Shown piece after piece: positions 25,933 to 33,334 of a stretch of 49,125 nt of DNA (the first letter of the stretch is position 1; each line of letters begins with the position of its first letter). A model generated the notes under the pieces. The model saw only the letters and a program-made list of their open reading frames with translations. It was not told the origin of the DNA and made no database searches. Both the position numbers and the translations under genes were made by a program. Source of the stretch: an uncultured Burkholderiaceae bacterium (GTDB lineage: Bacteria; Pseudomonadota; Gammaproteobacteria; Burkholderiales; Burkholderiaceae_B); NCBI GenBank assembly GCA_934525625.1, contig CAKSZL010000010.1, forward strand, positions 1 through 49,125, given 5' to 3'.

Positions 25933-26286
25933 TCACGACGTCAATATTTCGGGGACCAGCACACCGTGCGATGTAATGATGTCCCGCAGTCGAGCGCAAT
26001 CTCGGAGAAACATATTTGCACGGTCTGGGTTAAAAAATAGCTGCTGGGCTTGAAAGGCACGCAACTCAAGTGCTTGAGTGTAGGCAGCCACCTTTGCCGC
26101 AGTGTTTTTGCCGATACTCTGAATTTCGGCGGCGGACATCGCATCTCTCGCGATTTCCTCCAAGCATGCCTTGGGCAGCAAATCAGGAGGGATGCCTGCT
26201 TGCTTTAAGAATGTGCGAAGCCCCATCCGCCCAATCCAAACTGGAGCGAAACGATAGCCAAATAGAGCAACAGCAGCGTTAAGCAT
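25933..26286 (-). CDS. hypothetical protein downstream of the repressor (117 aa)
   Basis: No domain recognised. It starts MLNAAVALFGYRFAPVWIG, has GGGG upstream, and is mostly helical. It is on the repressor strand and so probably expressed in the lysogen together with the small membrane protein after it. Confidence 0.7.
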   Translation of the reverse strand: MLNAAVALFGYRFAPVWIGRMGLRTFLKQAGIPPDLLPKACLEEIARDAMSAAEIQSIGKNTAAKVAAYTQALELRAFQAQQLFFNPDRANMFLRDCARLRDIITSHGVLVPEILTS

Positions 26287-26393
26287 CTTTACCCCGGCGA
26301 TGGTTTAGGATGTTCTTAGCAATAGTCTTTTCATCTCGTCACACTCACCCCAAAAAAACACCATCGGACCAGATCAGCCTAATTGCGGGCCGG

Positions 26394-26756
26394 TCAGGCG
26401 ACCTTTGTTGATGCGCTTTTCGGTAGACGCGATACCTTTGTCTGCACCAGCGTCAGTATGTCTTCCTTATCCGTAGCGGAAAGGCGCGCATAGTCTTCCG
26501 GAGACACGCCGGGAAAAGGCCAAGTCGGTGGCTCTGCGCTCCTCAGTTTGAGGCCCTTGCCGTCCGCGAGCCACGCCTCATTCACCCCGAGCAGACGCGC
26601 CGCAGCAACCAGGTTCTTTCCGCGAATGTTCTTGGTCTGGCCATGCACCCACTTATGCACAGAGGGCGCCTTCGCTCCGGTCGCGCGCGCCAAGTCGGCG
26701 GCGGTTACCCCGGCGTCTGCCATTGCTTCCCTCAGTCGTTCTTCGAGTGTGCTCAT
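26394..26756 (-). CDS. CI-like prophage repressor (HTH)
   Basis: 120 residues with an N-terminal XRE helix-turn-helix (EERLREAMADAGVTAADLARATGAKAPSVHKWVHG..KNIRGKNLVAAARLLGV). A short C-terminal part lacks the LexA-type peptidase domain, so induction would not use RecA-stimulated self-cleavage. The ATG itself lies in operator site 1 of the right triplet, and no Shine-Dalgarno is visible, so the maintenance transcript may be leaderless. Divergent from the cro-like gene. Confidence 0.88.
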   Translation of the reverse strand: MSTLEERLREAMADAGVTAADLARATGAKAPSVHKWVHGQTKNIRGKNLVAAARLLGVNEAWLADGKGLKLRSAEPPTWPFPGVSPEDYARLSATDKEDILTLVQTKVSRLPKSASTKVA

Positions 26757-26769
26757 TAGCTAATGCTAA
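26756..26769. promoter_or_regulatory. right operator site 1, overlapping the repressor start
   Basis: TTAGCTAATGCTAA. Perfect arms TTAGC/GCTAA. It begins at the first base of the repressor start codon. Confidence 0.8.
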
Positions 26770-26780
26770 GTTGTAAAAGA

Positions 26781-26794
26781 TTAGCCATGGCTTG
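26781..26794. promoter_or_regulatory. right operator site 2
   Basis: TTAGCCATGGCTTG, with an imperfect right arm, centred 25 bp from site 1. As in lambda OR, a weaker middle site would allow graded control. Confidence 0.7.
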
Positions 26795-26804
26795 CATTGG
26801 AAAA

Positions 26805-26818
26805 TTAGCTATGGCTAA
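26805..26818. promoter_or_regulatory. right operator site 3, upstream of cro
   Basis: TTAGCTATGGCTAA, perfect arms, centred 24 bp from site 2 and ending 9 bp before the cro-like start codon. A TTGCAT...CTAAAT promoter-like pair overlaps sites 2-3 and would start transcription at about the ATG. Confidence 0.78.
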
Positions 26819-26827
26819 ATACCGCCT

Positions 26828-27046
26828 ATGGATACCAAACACCCCGACTCCGACATCATCGACGCGCTGGGCGGTACTGCCGCTGTGGCCCGTCTCTGCG
26901 AGGTAAAGCAGCCATCGGTTTCCGACTGGCGGAAAGACGGCATACCTCGCGCAAGGCGGATGTATCTCAAGGCCATCCGCCCCGACGTCTTCCACCCCGC
27001 CCCCACGGCCCCAGCGGAACCTGAGCATGAGGTGGGGCATGACTGA
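26828..27046 (+). CDS. Cro-like (YdaS-type) HTH regulator
   Basis: 72 residues with a helix-turn-helix near residues 8-40 (DIIDALGGTAAVARLCEVKQPSVSDWRKDGIPRARRMYLKAI), the typical Cro/YdaS pattern. First gene of the rightward early operon, divergent from the repressor across the operator triplet. No clear Shine-Dalgarno precedes the ATG at 26828. Confidence 0.85.
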   Translation: MDTKHPDSDIIDALGGTAAVARLCEVKQPSVSDWRKDGIPRARRMYLKAIRPDVFHPAPTAPAEPEHEVGHD

Positions 27047-27338
27047 CCTGACCACCAGATCGCGGGCATTGTCCGATTCCGCGAAGGTGATAGCCCTTCT
27101 TGCCGAAAGCGCGGAACGAGCTGCGGACGGGCCTTCCGCCATCCCTCCGGTGATGTGGATGGCCCCAGACCTCAAGATCGGGCGGCCATTGCCCGAAGAT
27201 TGGACTGCATCTGCTCGACAAGCGATGCGAAAAGAGTTGGTACGGCATCGGGAACTGCTGCGCCAACTAGATGCGCTTCTTGATGTGCGGCAGCCAGAAG
27301 AAGGTGGCCATGAATCTTTGCCACCTGGTCCGGCGTGA
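27039..27338 (+). CDS. hypothetical early protein (99 aa)
   Basis: From the ATG at 27039 (GAGGTGGGG upstream), overlapping the cro-like stop. The N-terminal two thirds (RALSDSAKVIALLAESAERA, MWMAPDLKIGRPLPEDWTASARQAM) look protein-like. The last third overlaps an opposite-strand gene that has the better ribosome binding site, so its true extent is less sure. Confidence 0.55.
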   Translation: MTDLTTRSRALSDSAKVIALLAESAERAADGPSAIPPVMWMAPDLKIGRPLPEDWTASARQAMRKELVRHRELLRQLDALLDVRQPEEGGHESLPPGPA

Positions 27339-27426
27339 GGGTTTCCAAAATGCCCTGCACAACGATATTCAGCACCGCGGCCTGCGCGAATGCGCGCTCT
27401 GCGAAATCCTTGGTTTCCATGCCCAT
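27172..27426 (-). CDS. opposite-strand small protein (84 aa)
   Basis: Has a strong AAAGGAG ribosome binding site before the ATG at 27426 (MGMETKDFAERAFAQAAVLNIVVQGILETLTPDQVAKIHGHLL). It reads against the rightward early genes, and its 3' half lies antisense to the preceding gene by 167 bp. No domain recognised. Its position between cro and cII resembles that of small regulatory or accessory genes. Confidence 0.55.
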   Translation of the reverse strand: MGMETKDFAERAFAQAAVLNIVVQGILETLTPDQVAKIHGHLLLAAAHQEAHLVGAAVPDAVPTLFASLVEQMQSNLRAMAARS

Positions 27427-27503
27427 GGAAGGCTCCTTTCCTGATGATTGGTTGTGTGAGAACTCCGATCATAAGGGGAAGGAGCCGGGCACCCCTATGC
27501 CTG

Positions 27504-27525
27504 ATCGGGACAGAAAAGTCCCGAT
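27504..27525 (+). promoter_or_regulatory. hairpin before the cII-like gene (possible tR1 analogue)
   Basis: ATCGGGAC / GTCCCGAT, 8 bp with an AGAAAA loop, 26 bp before the start of the cII-like gene. There is no U-run, so it might be a factor-dependent terminator or an mRNA stability element. Confidence 0.45.
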
Positions 27526-27551
27526 TGGGCCAACTGATGTTTGAGGTAGTC

Positions 27552-27863
27552 ATGCAGACATCATCCGCCAACCTGGAAGCACGAGCACGCAAGATCGAGC
27601 GCGAGGTTCTCAAGCGCCTTGCGTCGGTCGGCCAGGCGCGCATCGCCGAGCAATTGGGTGTCAACGAATCCACGGTCAGCCGCTGGAAAGATGGCGACAT
27701 TGCCCGCTGGGCACGCTTCCTTGCGCTGCTGGGCTTGAAAGCAACGCCGCAGGATTACCGCTGCTACGACGAGAAGACCCTGTCGGCCATGCTCACGCTG
27801 GCCAGGCAGCGCATGGCCCAGCTTGAGAGCATCGAGCACTTGCAGTTCGAGGACGACGAATGA
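27552..27863 (+). CDS. CII-like transcriptional activator
   Basis: 103 residues from the ATG at 27552 (TTGAGG upstream). The segment IEREVLKRLASVGQARIAEQLGVNESTVSRWKDGDIARWARFLALLGLK matches the lambda CII family HTH and tetramerisation region. It would activate repressor and integrase promoters during lysogenisation. Its stop overlaps the next start (ATGA). Confidence 0.82.
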   Translation: MQTSSANLEARARKIEREVLKRLASVGQARIAEQLGVNESTVSRWKDGDIARWARFLALLGLKATPQDYRCYDEKTLSAMLTLARQRMAQLESIEHLQFEDDE

Positions 27864-28345
27864 ACCTTCCCGCCATCCTGGATCCTTGCTGCGGCGGCCG
27901 ATCATTTTGGTTCGACCAGGCCGACCAGCGCGCCCTTTTCGGCGATATCCGCAGCGAACAGCACACGCTTTGCGATGGCCGGGCCTTCAACATCACGCCC
28001 GACCTGAACATGGATTTTCGCGCGATGCCATTCCCGGACAGTGTGTTTCGCGTGGTCGTGTTCGACCCGCCGCACTTGCGCCGCGCTGGCCGTGACTCAT
28101 GGCTGCGCGCCAAGTACGGGCTGCTGGGCGACGACTGGCGCCAGGATTTGCGCCAGGGTTTCGCCGAGTGCTTTCGCGTACTGGCGCCCTATGGCGTGCT
28201 GATCTTCAAATGGGCTGAGGTGCAGATTCCCGTCAGCCAGGTGTTGGCCCTGACCCCGCACAAGCCCGTGATCGGGCACAAATACGGCAGACGTAACGGG
28301 ACGCACTGGATTGCCTTCATGGCACCGGGGGGAATGGTCGCATGA
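27860..28345 (+). CDS. small phage class I SAM-dependent methyltransferase-like protein
   Basis: 161 residues. An N-terminal AILDPCCGGRSFW resembles the SAM-binding motif I, and VVVFDPPHL resembles the DPPY catalytic motif of amino-methyltransferases. The C-terminal part (ECFRVLAPYGVLIFKWAE) is the usual strand. No separate target-recognition domain is visible. It could methylate phage DNA to evade restriction, or RNA; this is not decided by sequence. Overlaps its neighbours at both ends. Confidence 0.78.
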   Translation: MNLPAILDPCCGGRSFWFDQADQRALFGDIRSEQHTLCDGRAFNITPDLNMDFRAMPFPDSVFRVVVFDPPHLRRAGRDSWLRAKYGLLGDDWRQDLRQGFAECFRVLAPYGVLIFKWAEVQIPVSQVLALTPHKPVIGHKYGRRNGTHWIAFMAPGGMVA

Positions 28346-29358
28346 ACCACTACCCCCACCACATCGGTGACTACCTCAAAGACACGGCCCACCTCACCAT
28401 GATCGAAGATGGCGCTTATCGCCGCCTGCTGGACCTGTATTACCAGCATGAGCAGCCTTTGCCCGCCGACAAGCGGCAGGTCTATCGGCTGGCCAGGGCA
28501 ACGACGCCGGCAGAACGCAAGGCTGTCGACACCATCTTGTCCGAGTACTTCACGGCCACGCCAGATGGGCACCGGCACAGCCGCTGCGATGAAGAAATCG
28601 AGCAGTACCAAGCAGTGAACGAGGACAGCGAAGCCCGGAAAGAGAACGAAAAGGAGCGTCAACGACGCCATCGGCAACGTCGCAAGGAGCTATTCGAAGC
28701 GTTGCGCGCGCATGACGTTGTGCCGGCCTGGGACACCAAAACATCGGAACTAGAAACGCTTTTGTCACAGTACCGGAAACGGCCTGTCACGCGTGACAGC
28801 AACGCACCTGTCACGCGTACGGCCACGGCTAACCAATACCCAATACCCATTACCCATATAAAAACAGAAGAGACGACGACTACACCTCCACCAGAATCGC
28901 GCGAGGCTGACGCTCCTCCGTCGTCGTCTTCCCTGCCAGAAAAAATTCCCGACGAAGCCCCGGCGCGTGCGGTGCAGCTTGCCGTCATCCTGCGGCGCGG
29001 CGGCGCTTGCCCAAACACCCACGCCACCAGCCGAGGCATGGCCGAGCTCGTCGGGCTGAACACCACCGACGCCGAAGCACTCGCCGCGCTGGAAACCGCG
29101 AAGCGCCAGCGCCAGGCCAGCGGCAGCGCGCAAGCCATCACCGTCGCGTACCTCGTGCCCATCGTGCGGGAGCTGCGCGCAACACCGCCCGACAAGCCGG
29201 CACCCAAGCCACGCGACGACTGGTACCGCTCCGACGTCGGCATCGAACGCAAGGGCCGGGAGATCGGCCTGCATGCTCGGGCTGGGGAAAGCTACAGCGC
29301 CTATGCCGATCGCATCCGACAAGCCCTGACCCAGCAGGCCCAAGGAGCCCAGCCATGA
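28342..29358 (+). CDS. DUF1376 (YdaU-like) phage replication protein
   Basis: 338 residues. The N-terminal 90 residues (MNHYPHHIGDYLKDTAHLTMIEDGAYRRLLDLYYQHEQPLP) are a textbook DUF1376 domain. A strongly charged helical linker follows (about 90-125). The C-terminal region is Pro/Thr-rich and then holds a conserved block (GACPNTHATSRGMAELV) known from phage and IncP-type replication-associated proteins. By position it is the initiator-like replication gene of the early operon. Confidence 0.85.
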   Translation: MNHYPHHIGDYLKDTAHLTMIEDGAYRRLLDLYYQHEQPLPADKRQVYRLARATTPAERKAVDTILSEYFTATPDGHRHSRCDEEIEQYQAVNEDSEARKENEKERQRRHRQRRKELFEALRAHDVVPAWDTKTSELETLLSQYRKRPVTRDSNAPVTRTATANQYPIPITHIKTEETTTTPPPESREADAPPSSSSLPEKIPDEAPARAVQLAVILRRGGACPNTHATSRGMAELVGLNTTDAEALAALETAKRQRQASGSAQAITVAYLVPIVRELRATPPDKPAPKPRDDWYRSDVGIERKGREIGLHARAGESYSAYADRIRQALTQQAQGAQP

Positions 29359-29882
29359 CGCCCTACGCTCAAGCCGCCGCCGCAGTGTCCGGCAAAACGC
29401 TGGCACCTGCCGAACACCACTGCACCGCCAACGGCTGCCCGATGCCCGGCACGCTCGCCAGCAGCACGAACGGCGCCAGCGAGTGGTACTGCCAATGGCA
29501 CTTCGGCCAGTCCTACGGCGAGTACGGCGCCATCACTGCGCGCATCAACAACCGCGTTGGACTGATTCGCCGCGCGCTGCAGATGTGCAACGAATCGCCA
29601 GCCGAGCCCATCGCGAGACAAGCCGACGAGATCAAGCGGTTCTATGCCGCTGCTGGCCGCGCCGATTTGCTCAAGCTGCCCAAGACCAAGCCCATGACGC
29701 TGCGCACGCTAAGCGCCCACATCCTGGGCGAGCTGGGCAGCGAGATCAGCCAGCCGCAGCCCCGCGTGGATGACACGCCCACTGCGCAGCCCGAAAACTG
29801 GACGGACACCAAGGCGCTGGTCAAGAGCGCCCTTGCAGGTCTGCGCCGGCCCGAAGCCTTTGATGAACTCGCTGAGGCGTGA
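29355..29882 (+). CDS. hypothetical early protein with Zn-finger-like motif
   Basis: 175 residues from the ATG at 29355 (AAGGAG upstream, start overlapping the previous stop). An N-terminal Cys/His cluster, CTANGCPMPG followed by WYCQWHFG, could bind zinc. The rest is helical (ITARINNRVGLIRRALQM). Coming right after the DUF1376 gene, it probably helps replication, for example as a loader, but that is inferred from position only. Confidence 0.7.
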   Translation: MTPYAQAAAAVSGKTLAPAEHHCTANGCPMPGTLASSTNGASEWYCQWHFGQSYGEYGAITARINNRVGLIRRALQMCNESPAEPIARQADEIKRFYAAAGRADLLKLPKTKPMTLRTLSAHILGELGSEISQPQPRVDDTPTAQPENWTDTKALVKSALAGLRRPEAFDELAEA

Positions 29883-29884
29883 CG

Positions 29885-30436
29885 ATGAAAGATTTACCCA
29901 GACCCCTAGCCCTGGAAGACCTGGCATTCCCGCCATCGCACGCGCGCGTTTTGGCCTCGAACGAGCGCCAAAAACCGGAAGTTCCAGGCGTCGAAATCGT
30001 GCTTCCCTACCCGCCCAGCGCAAACCGATACTGGCGCCATCGCTCGCTGCCCAAGGGCGGTATCTCGACCTACGTCAGCAAGGACGGCAAGCAGTTCCGC
30101 GACGACGTTCACAAGCTGCTGTTGGTGGCCGGTATCCGCAAGCCCATGCAGGGCCGCGTGGGCATCGACTACACGCTGTACCCGCACCGACCGCTGGACT
30201 ACCGCACACGCATGCGCAAGCTGGGCGATGCGTGGCACGACACTGTGCAGTGCATCGACCTGGACAACGCGCAAAAGGCGCTGCTGGACGCACTCAAGGG
30301 CGTGGCTTTCGAGGATGACGCGTGGGTGCGTGACATCCGGGCCCGGCGCGCTGAGCCAGACGGCCAGGCGCGCATCGTCGTGCGCATCTGGTCCATCGGG
30401 ACACCACGGCCGCAATTGGCATTGGGGGCATCATGA
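29885..30436 (+). CDS. RusA-like Holliday junction resolvase
   Basis: 183 residues from the ATG at 29885 (GAGG 7 nt upstream; the GTG at 29879 is in frame). The RusA signature is clear: YPPSANRYWRH near residue 45, then CIDLDNAQKALLDALKGVAFEDD, which carries the metal-binding Asp residues, and a following DDAWVRDI. The enzyme resolves four-way junctions in phage recombination and replication. Confidence 0.9.
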   Translation: MKDLPRPLALEDLAFPPSHARVLASNERQKPEVPGVEIVLPYPPSANRYWRHRSLPKGGISTYVSKDGKQFRDDVHKLLLVAGIRKPMQGRVGIDYTLYPHRPLDYRTRMRKLGDAWHDTVQCIDLDNAQKALLDALKGVAFEDDAWVRDIRARRAEPDGQARIVVRIWSIGTPRPQLALGAS

Positions 30437-30549
30437 CCTGGATACTCTGCATTACCGCCATCCTGGCCGCGCTCGTTGCCCTGGGCCTATGGGCCGCTTG
30501 GCCTGTACTGAGATGGCCCTATGGAACGTGGGAAGGCGACGAAGAATGA
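30433..30549 (+). CDS. small membrane protein (38 aa)
   Basis: ATGA overlap with the RusA stop and a further ATGA overlap with the next gene. One hydrophobic helix (ILCITAILAALVALGLWAAW) and an acidic tail. No function recognised. Confidence 0.6.
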   Translation: MTWILCITAILAALVALGLWAAWPVLRWPYGTWEGDEE

Positions 30550-30824
30550 CCGCCCAAGCCCGGATACGGCCCGCCCCCCGCGTCGATTGGAACCGCGTCA
30601 TGCTGAACCTGCGCAGCGAGGGGTACTCCATGCACGACGTATCCAGCCTGACAGGCATCCCGCGCAGCACGCTCAAGAGCTGGTCGCATCTCGGATGCAA
30701 CCCGAACCATCAGGACGGCGAAACTTTGGTAGCGTTCTGGTGCGAGGCCATGCAGTTGCCGCGCGAGTCGCTGCCCACCGTTGCCGCTCACCTGGCCGGC
30801 GCTAGGCTGTACGCAAACCGATAA
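30546..30824 (+). CDS. HTH protein at the early/late boundary
   Basis: 92 residues. VMLNLRSEGYSMHDVSSLTGIPRSTLKSWSHLG is a helix-turn-helix of the kind found in small phage regulators. It is the last gene before a hairpin and the late operon, so it may control late transcription. That role is inference from position. Confidence 0.7.
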   Translation: MTAQARIRPAPRVDWNRVMLNLRSEGYSMHDVSSLTGIPRSTLKSWSHLGCNPNHQDGETLVAFWCEAMQLPRESLPTVAAHLAGARLYANR

Positions 30825-30825
30825 A

Positions 30826-30839
30826 GGCGAGATTTCGCC
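30826..30839. repeat. repeated hairpin GGCGA-GATT-TCGCC, copy 1
   Basis: It begins 2 bp after the HTH gene's stop and is preceded by AAA. An identical copy, also preceded by AAA, lies at 34238. Directly after copy 1 is a further inverted repeat AGCCGA...TCGGCT (30842-30863). These might form a terminator or processing site ahead of the late genes. Confidence 0.55.
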
Positions 30840-30893
30840 CCAGCCGACGTCCCACAATCGGCTCCGAATGCCCCCACACATCCGGAGTCGACA

Positions 30894-31235
30894 ATGGCAA
30901 CCCGACGCAATCACGTAATCCAAACCCCCGGCCAGGCGCCCGAGCTGCCCGAAACGACGGACCAGCAGCAGGATGCTGTGCCGGCCGACCCTTTGGCCGC
31001 CGGCAGCGAGCTGCCCGACATTGAAGAGAATCCGAACCCTGGCGATGCGCCGCCAGCGCAATCGGAGCCCGAGCCCCCCACGCCTGCCCCTGCCGCCAGC
31101 GCCGCGCCACGGCTGTACCGCGACATGCGGGCCAACGAGATCGACGTGTCCAAACTGGCCGCGCCGGTGCTGTGCAAAGACGGATGGCTGGTTCCGCCCA
31201 CCATCGGCCCGGCCCGCGCGCCCGTGGGGGCGTAA
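30894..31235 (+). CDS. hypothetical late protein, Pro-rich (113 aa)
   Basis: A low-complexity, Pro/Glu/Ala-rich first 70 residues, then a conserved-looking tail (RLYRDMRANEIDVSKLAAPVLCKDGWLVPP). First gene of the late module. No recognised domain. Confidence 0.65.
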   Translation: MATRRNHVIQTPGQAPELPETTDQQQDAVPADPLAAGSELPDIEENPNPGDAPPAQSEPEPPTPAPAASAAPRLYRDMRANEIDVSKLAAPVLCKDGWLVPPTIGPARAPVGA

Positions 31236-31237
31236 TC

Positions 31238-31471
31238 ATGTGCTTGGAAAACATCCTGGGTGGCGGCTCGTCTCCCGCACCCGCCCCCACTACCGACCCC
31301 GAGGCCGAGCGCCGGCAGGCGGAGAACGAAGCGGCCGCGGCTGCCAACACTCGCGCCGCTGAACGTGCGCGCCAACGTCGCCAAAGCTCGCTGCTAGCCG
31401 CCGGCGGCAGCGCAGACCAAGCGCAGACTTCTTCCGTGCTCGCTTACGGCAAGGGTCGCCTCGGGGAGTAG
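31238..31471 (+). CDS. hypothetical small late protein (77 aa)
   Basis: Starts MCLENILGGGSSPAPAP. The middle is a charged Ala/Arg/Glu helix and the end is GSADQAQTSSVLAYGKGRLGE, a pattern seen in short proteins next to podovirus portal genes. It stops 2 bp before the portal start. Confidence 0.68.
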   Translation: MCLENILGGGSSPAPAPTTDPEAERRQAENEAAAAANTRAAERARQRRQSSLLAAGGSADQAQTSSVLAYGKGRLGE

Positions 31472-31473
31472 TC

Positions 31474-33099
31474 GTGGCTGAAAGCTCACTCGCATCGTCA
31501 ATCATCCGCCGGCTTGGCGTCCTCAAAGGTCAGCGCATCCAATACGAAGAGGTCTGGCGCGAGTGCGGCGACTATTCGTTCCCCGTGCGCAGCCAAGGCT
31601 TTTACGGCGAGCGCGAGGACCTGGGCGCGTCCCTTACAAAACGGGCAAAGCTCTACGACAGCACCTCCACGGACTCGGGCCGCATTCTGGCCTCGGCTGT
31701 GCAAACCGGTATTACGCCCGCCAATACCAGGTGGTTTGGTCTAGCAGTGTGGGACCAAAGCAACGCGGAACGCGTCTGGATGGACGAATCATCGGAAGAC
31801 CTCTGGCAGGCCATACACGCCAGCAATTTCGACGCCGAAGCGCTGGAAGGCCTGCTGGACTGTGTGTGGGCCGGCCTGTTCGTCATGCTCATCATGCTGG
31901 ACGAGGACGATGGCGGCGAGGTCGAGGGGTTCCGGTTCGAGCTGCTACCCGTCTCGCAGTGCTACTGTGCGGCATCCAAGCCCGGCGGCGCTATCGACAC
32001 GCTGTATCGCCCGTACTGCTTGACGGTTGAGCAAGCTATCGCTGAGTTCGGCATAGAAGCTGTCAGCCCCAAGACCCGCGAACTGTTCCTCGACGGCAAA
32101 TACGACGAGCAGATCAACCTCATACACGCAATCTACCCCCGCCGCGATGGTCGGGAAGGCTCTGCCCGCGCGCGCAATCTGCCGTTTGCTTCCGTCTACG
32201 TCGAGTGCGAAGGCAAGATCGTTCTGCGCGAGTCTGGCTTCCATGAACAGCCGTTCGTGGCGCCCCGCTGGACGCGCATCCCGAACAGCGTCTACGCGGT
32301 CGGCCCGATGTTCGATGCTCTTCCGGACGTCAAGACGCTGAACGATCTGGCAAAGATGGAGCTGGCCAACACCGATATCGCGACGGCCGGCATGTGGATT
32401 GCCGAGGATGATGGGGTGCTGAACCCTCGCACAGTCAAGGTTGGCCCGCGCAAGATCATCGTGGCCAACTCAGTCGACAGCATGAAGCCTCTGCAGACTG
32501 GTGCCGACTTCAATATCTCGTTCACGAAGCGCGACCAGCTTGCAGCGCAGATTCGCAAGATTCTGATGGCCGACCAGTTGCCGCCCATGGAGGGCCAGCC
32601 GCGTACGGCCACCGAGTTCTACGCTCGCATCAACCTGATACGGCAACTGCTGGGGCCCGTGTATGGCCGGATGCAAGCCGAGTACCTCAAGCCGCTCATT
32701 CAGCGGTGCTTCGGCCTGGCGTTCCGCGCCGGTCTGTTCTCGCCCCCCCCTGAATCTCTGGCAGGCCGTCAGTACACCATCACCTATCTGTCCCCCATGG
32801 CCAAAAGCCAGAAGCTCGAAGAAGTCGCCGCCATTGATGGTGCCTTCGCGGCCGCCGCCCAATTGGCCGCTGCGAAGCAAGACCCGACCCTGTGGGACAA
32901 CTTCAACGTTGATGAGGGCATACGGCTGGGCGCGGATGGTCGCGGCGTGCCAGCGCGCATCGTGCGCAGCGCTGAGGACGTGGCGGAGATACGCCGGATA
33001 CGGCAAGAACAGCAACAGCAGGCCCAGCAGCAAGCTATGCAGGCCGAGATCGGCATGCAAGCGGCGCAGGCAGGCATCGACAGGATGGCAGCAGCATGA
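31474..33099 (+). CDS. podovirus portal (head-tail connector) protein
   Basis: 541 residues from a GTG (GGGG-AG upstream). Characteristic T7/epsilon15-type connector blocks: YEEVWRECGDYSFP, LYDSTSTDSGRILASAVQTGITPANTRWFGL, VGPMFDALPDVKTLNDLAKMELANTDIATAGMWI and PRTATEFYARINLIRQLLGPVYGRMQAEYLKPLI. A Gln-rich C-terminal helix ends it. The protein forms the dodecameric DNA gate at one capsid vertex. Confidence 0.9.
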   Translation: MAESSLASSIIRRLGVLKGQRIQYEEVWRECGDYSFPVRSQGFYGEREDLGASLTKRAKLYDSTSTDSGRILASAVQTGITPANTRWFGLAVWDQSNAERVWMDESSEDLWQAIHASNFDAEALEGLLDCVWAGLFVMLIMLDEDDGGEVEGFRFELLPVSQCYCAASKPGGAIDTLYRPYCLTVEQAIAEFGIEAVSPKTRELFLDGKYDEQINLIHAIYPRRDGREGSARARNLPFASVYVECEGKIVLRESGFHEQPFVAPRWTRIPNSVYAVGPMFDALPDVKTLNDLAKMELANTDIATAGMWIAEDDGVLNPRTVKVGPRKIIVANSVDSMKPLQTGADFNISFTKRDQLAAQIRKILMADQLPPMEGQPRTATEFYARINLIRQLLGPVYGRMQAEYLKPLIQRCFGLAFRAGLFSPPPESLAGRQYTITYLSPMAKSQKLEEVAAIDGAFAAAAQLAAAKQDPTLWDNFNVDEGIRLGADGRGVPARIVRSAEDVAEIRRIRQEQQQQAQQQAMQAEIGMQAAQAGIDRMAAA

Positions 33100-33332
33100 G
33101 CGTAGACCCTCAGATCTACCGCGACATCTTCGAGATCGACCGACGCGGTGCCGCCATCCTGGAAGAACTGGTCGTTCGTTTCAGCCGTCGTGCCGTGACG
33201 ACGGGCGGCATTGACGCCGTGCTCAAGACATACCAGCAGGAAGGCATGCGCCAGGTTGTCGAATTCATCGTCGGCCAGATCAACCGGGCGAACGGCGTGC
33301 CCGACCCGAACGCCGAGCAATCAGGAGAGTAA
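33096..33332 (+). CDS. hypothetical late protein (78 aa)
   Basis: ATGA overlap with the portal stop. Helical, no domain recognised. Small genes at this place in related phages have unknown roles in head assembly. Confidence 0.7.
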   Translation: MSVDPQIYRDIFEIDRRGAAILEELVVRFSRRAVTTGGIDAVLKTYQQEGMRQVVEFIVGQINRANGVPDPNAEQSGE

Positions 33333-33334
33333 CG

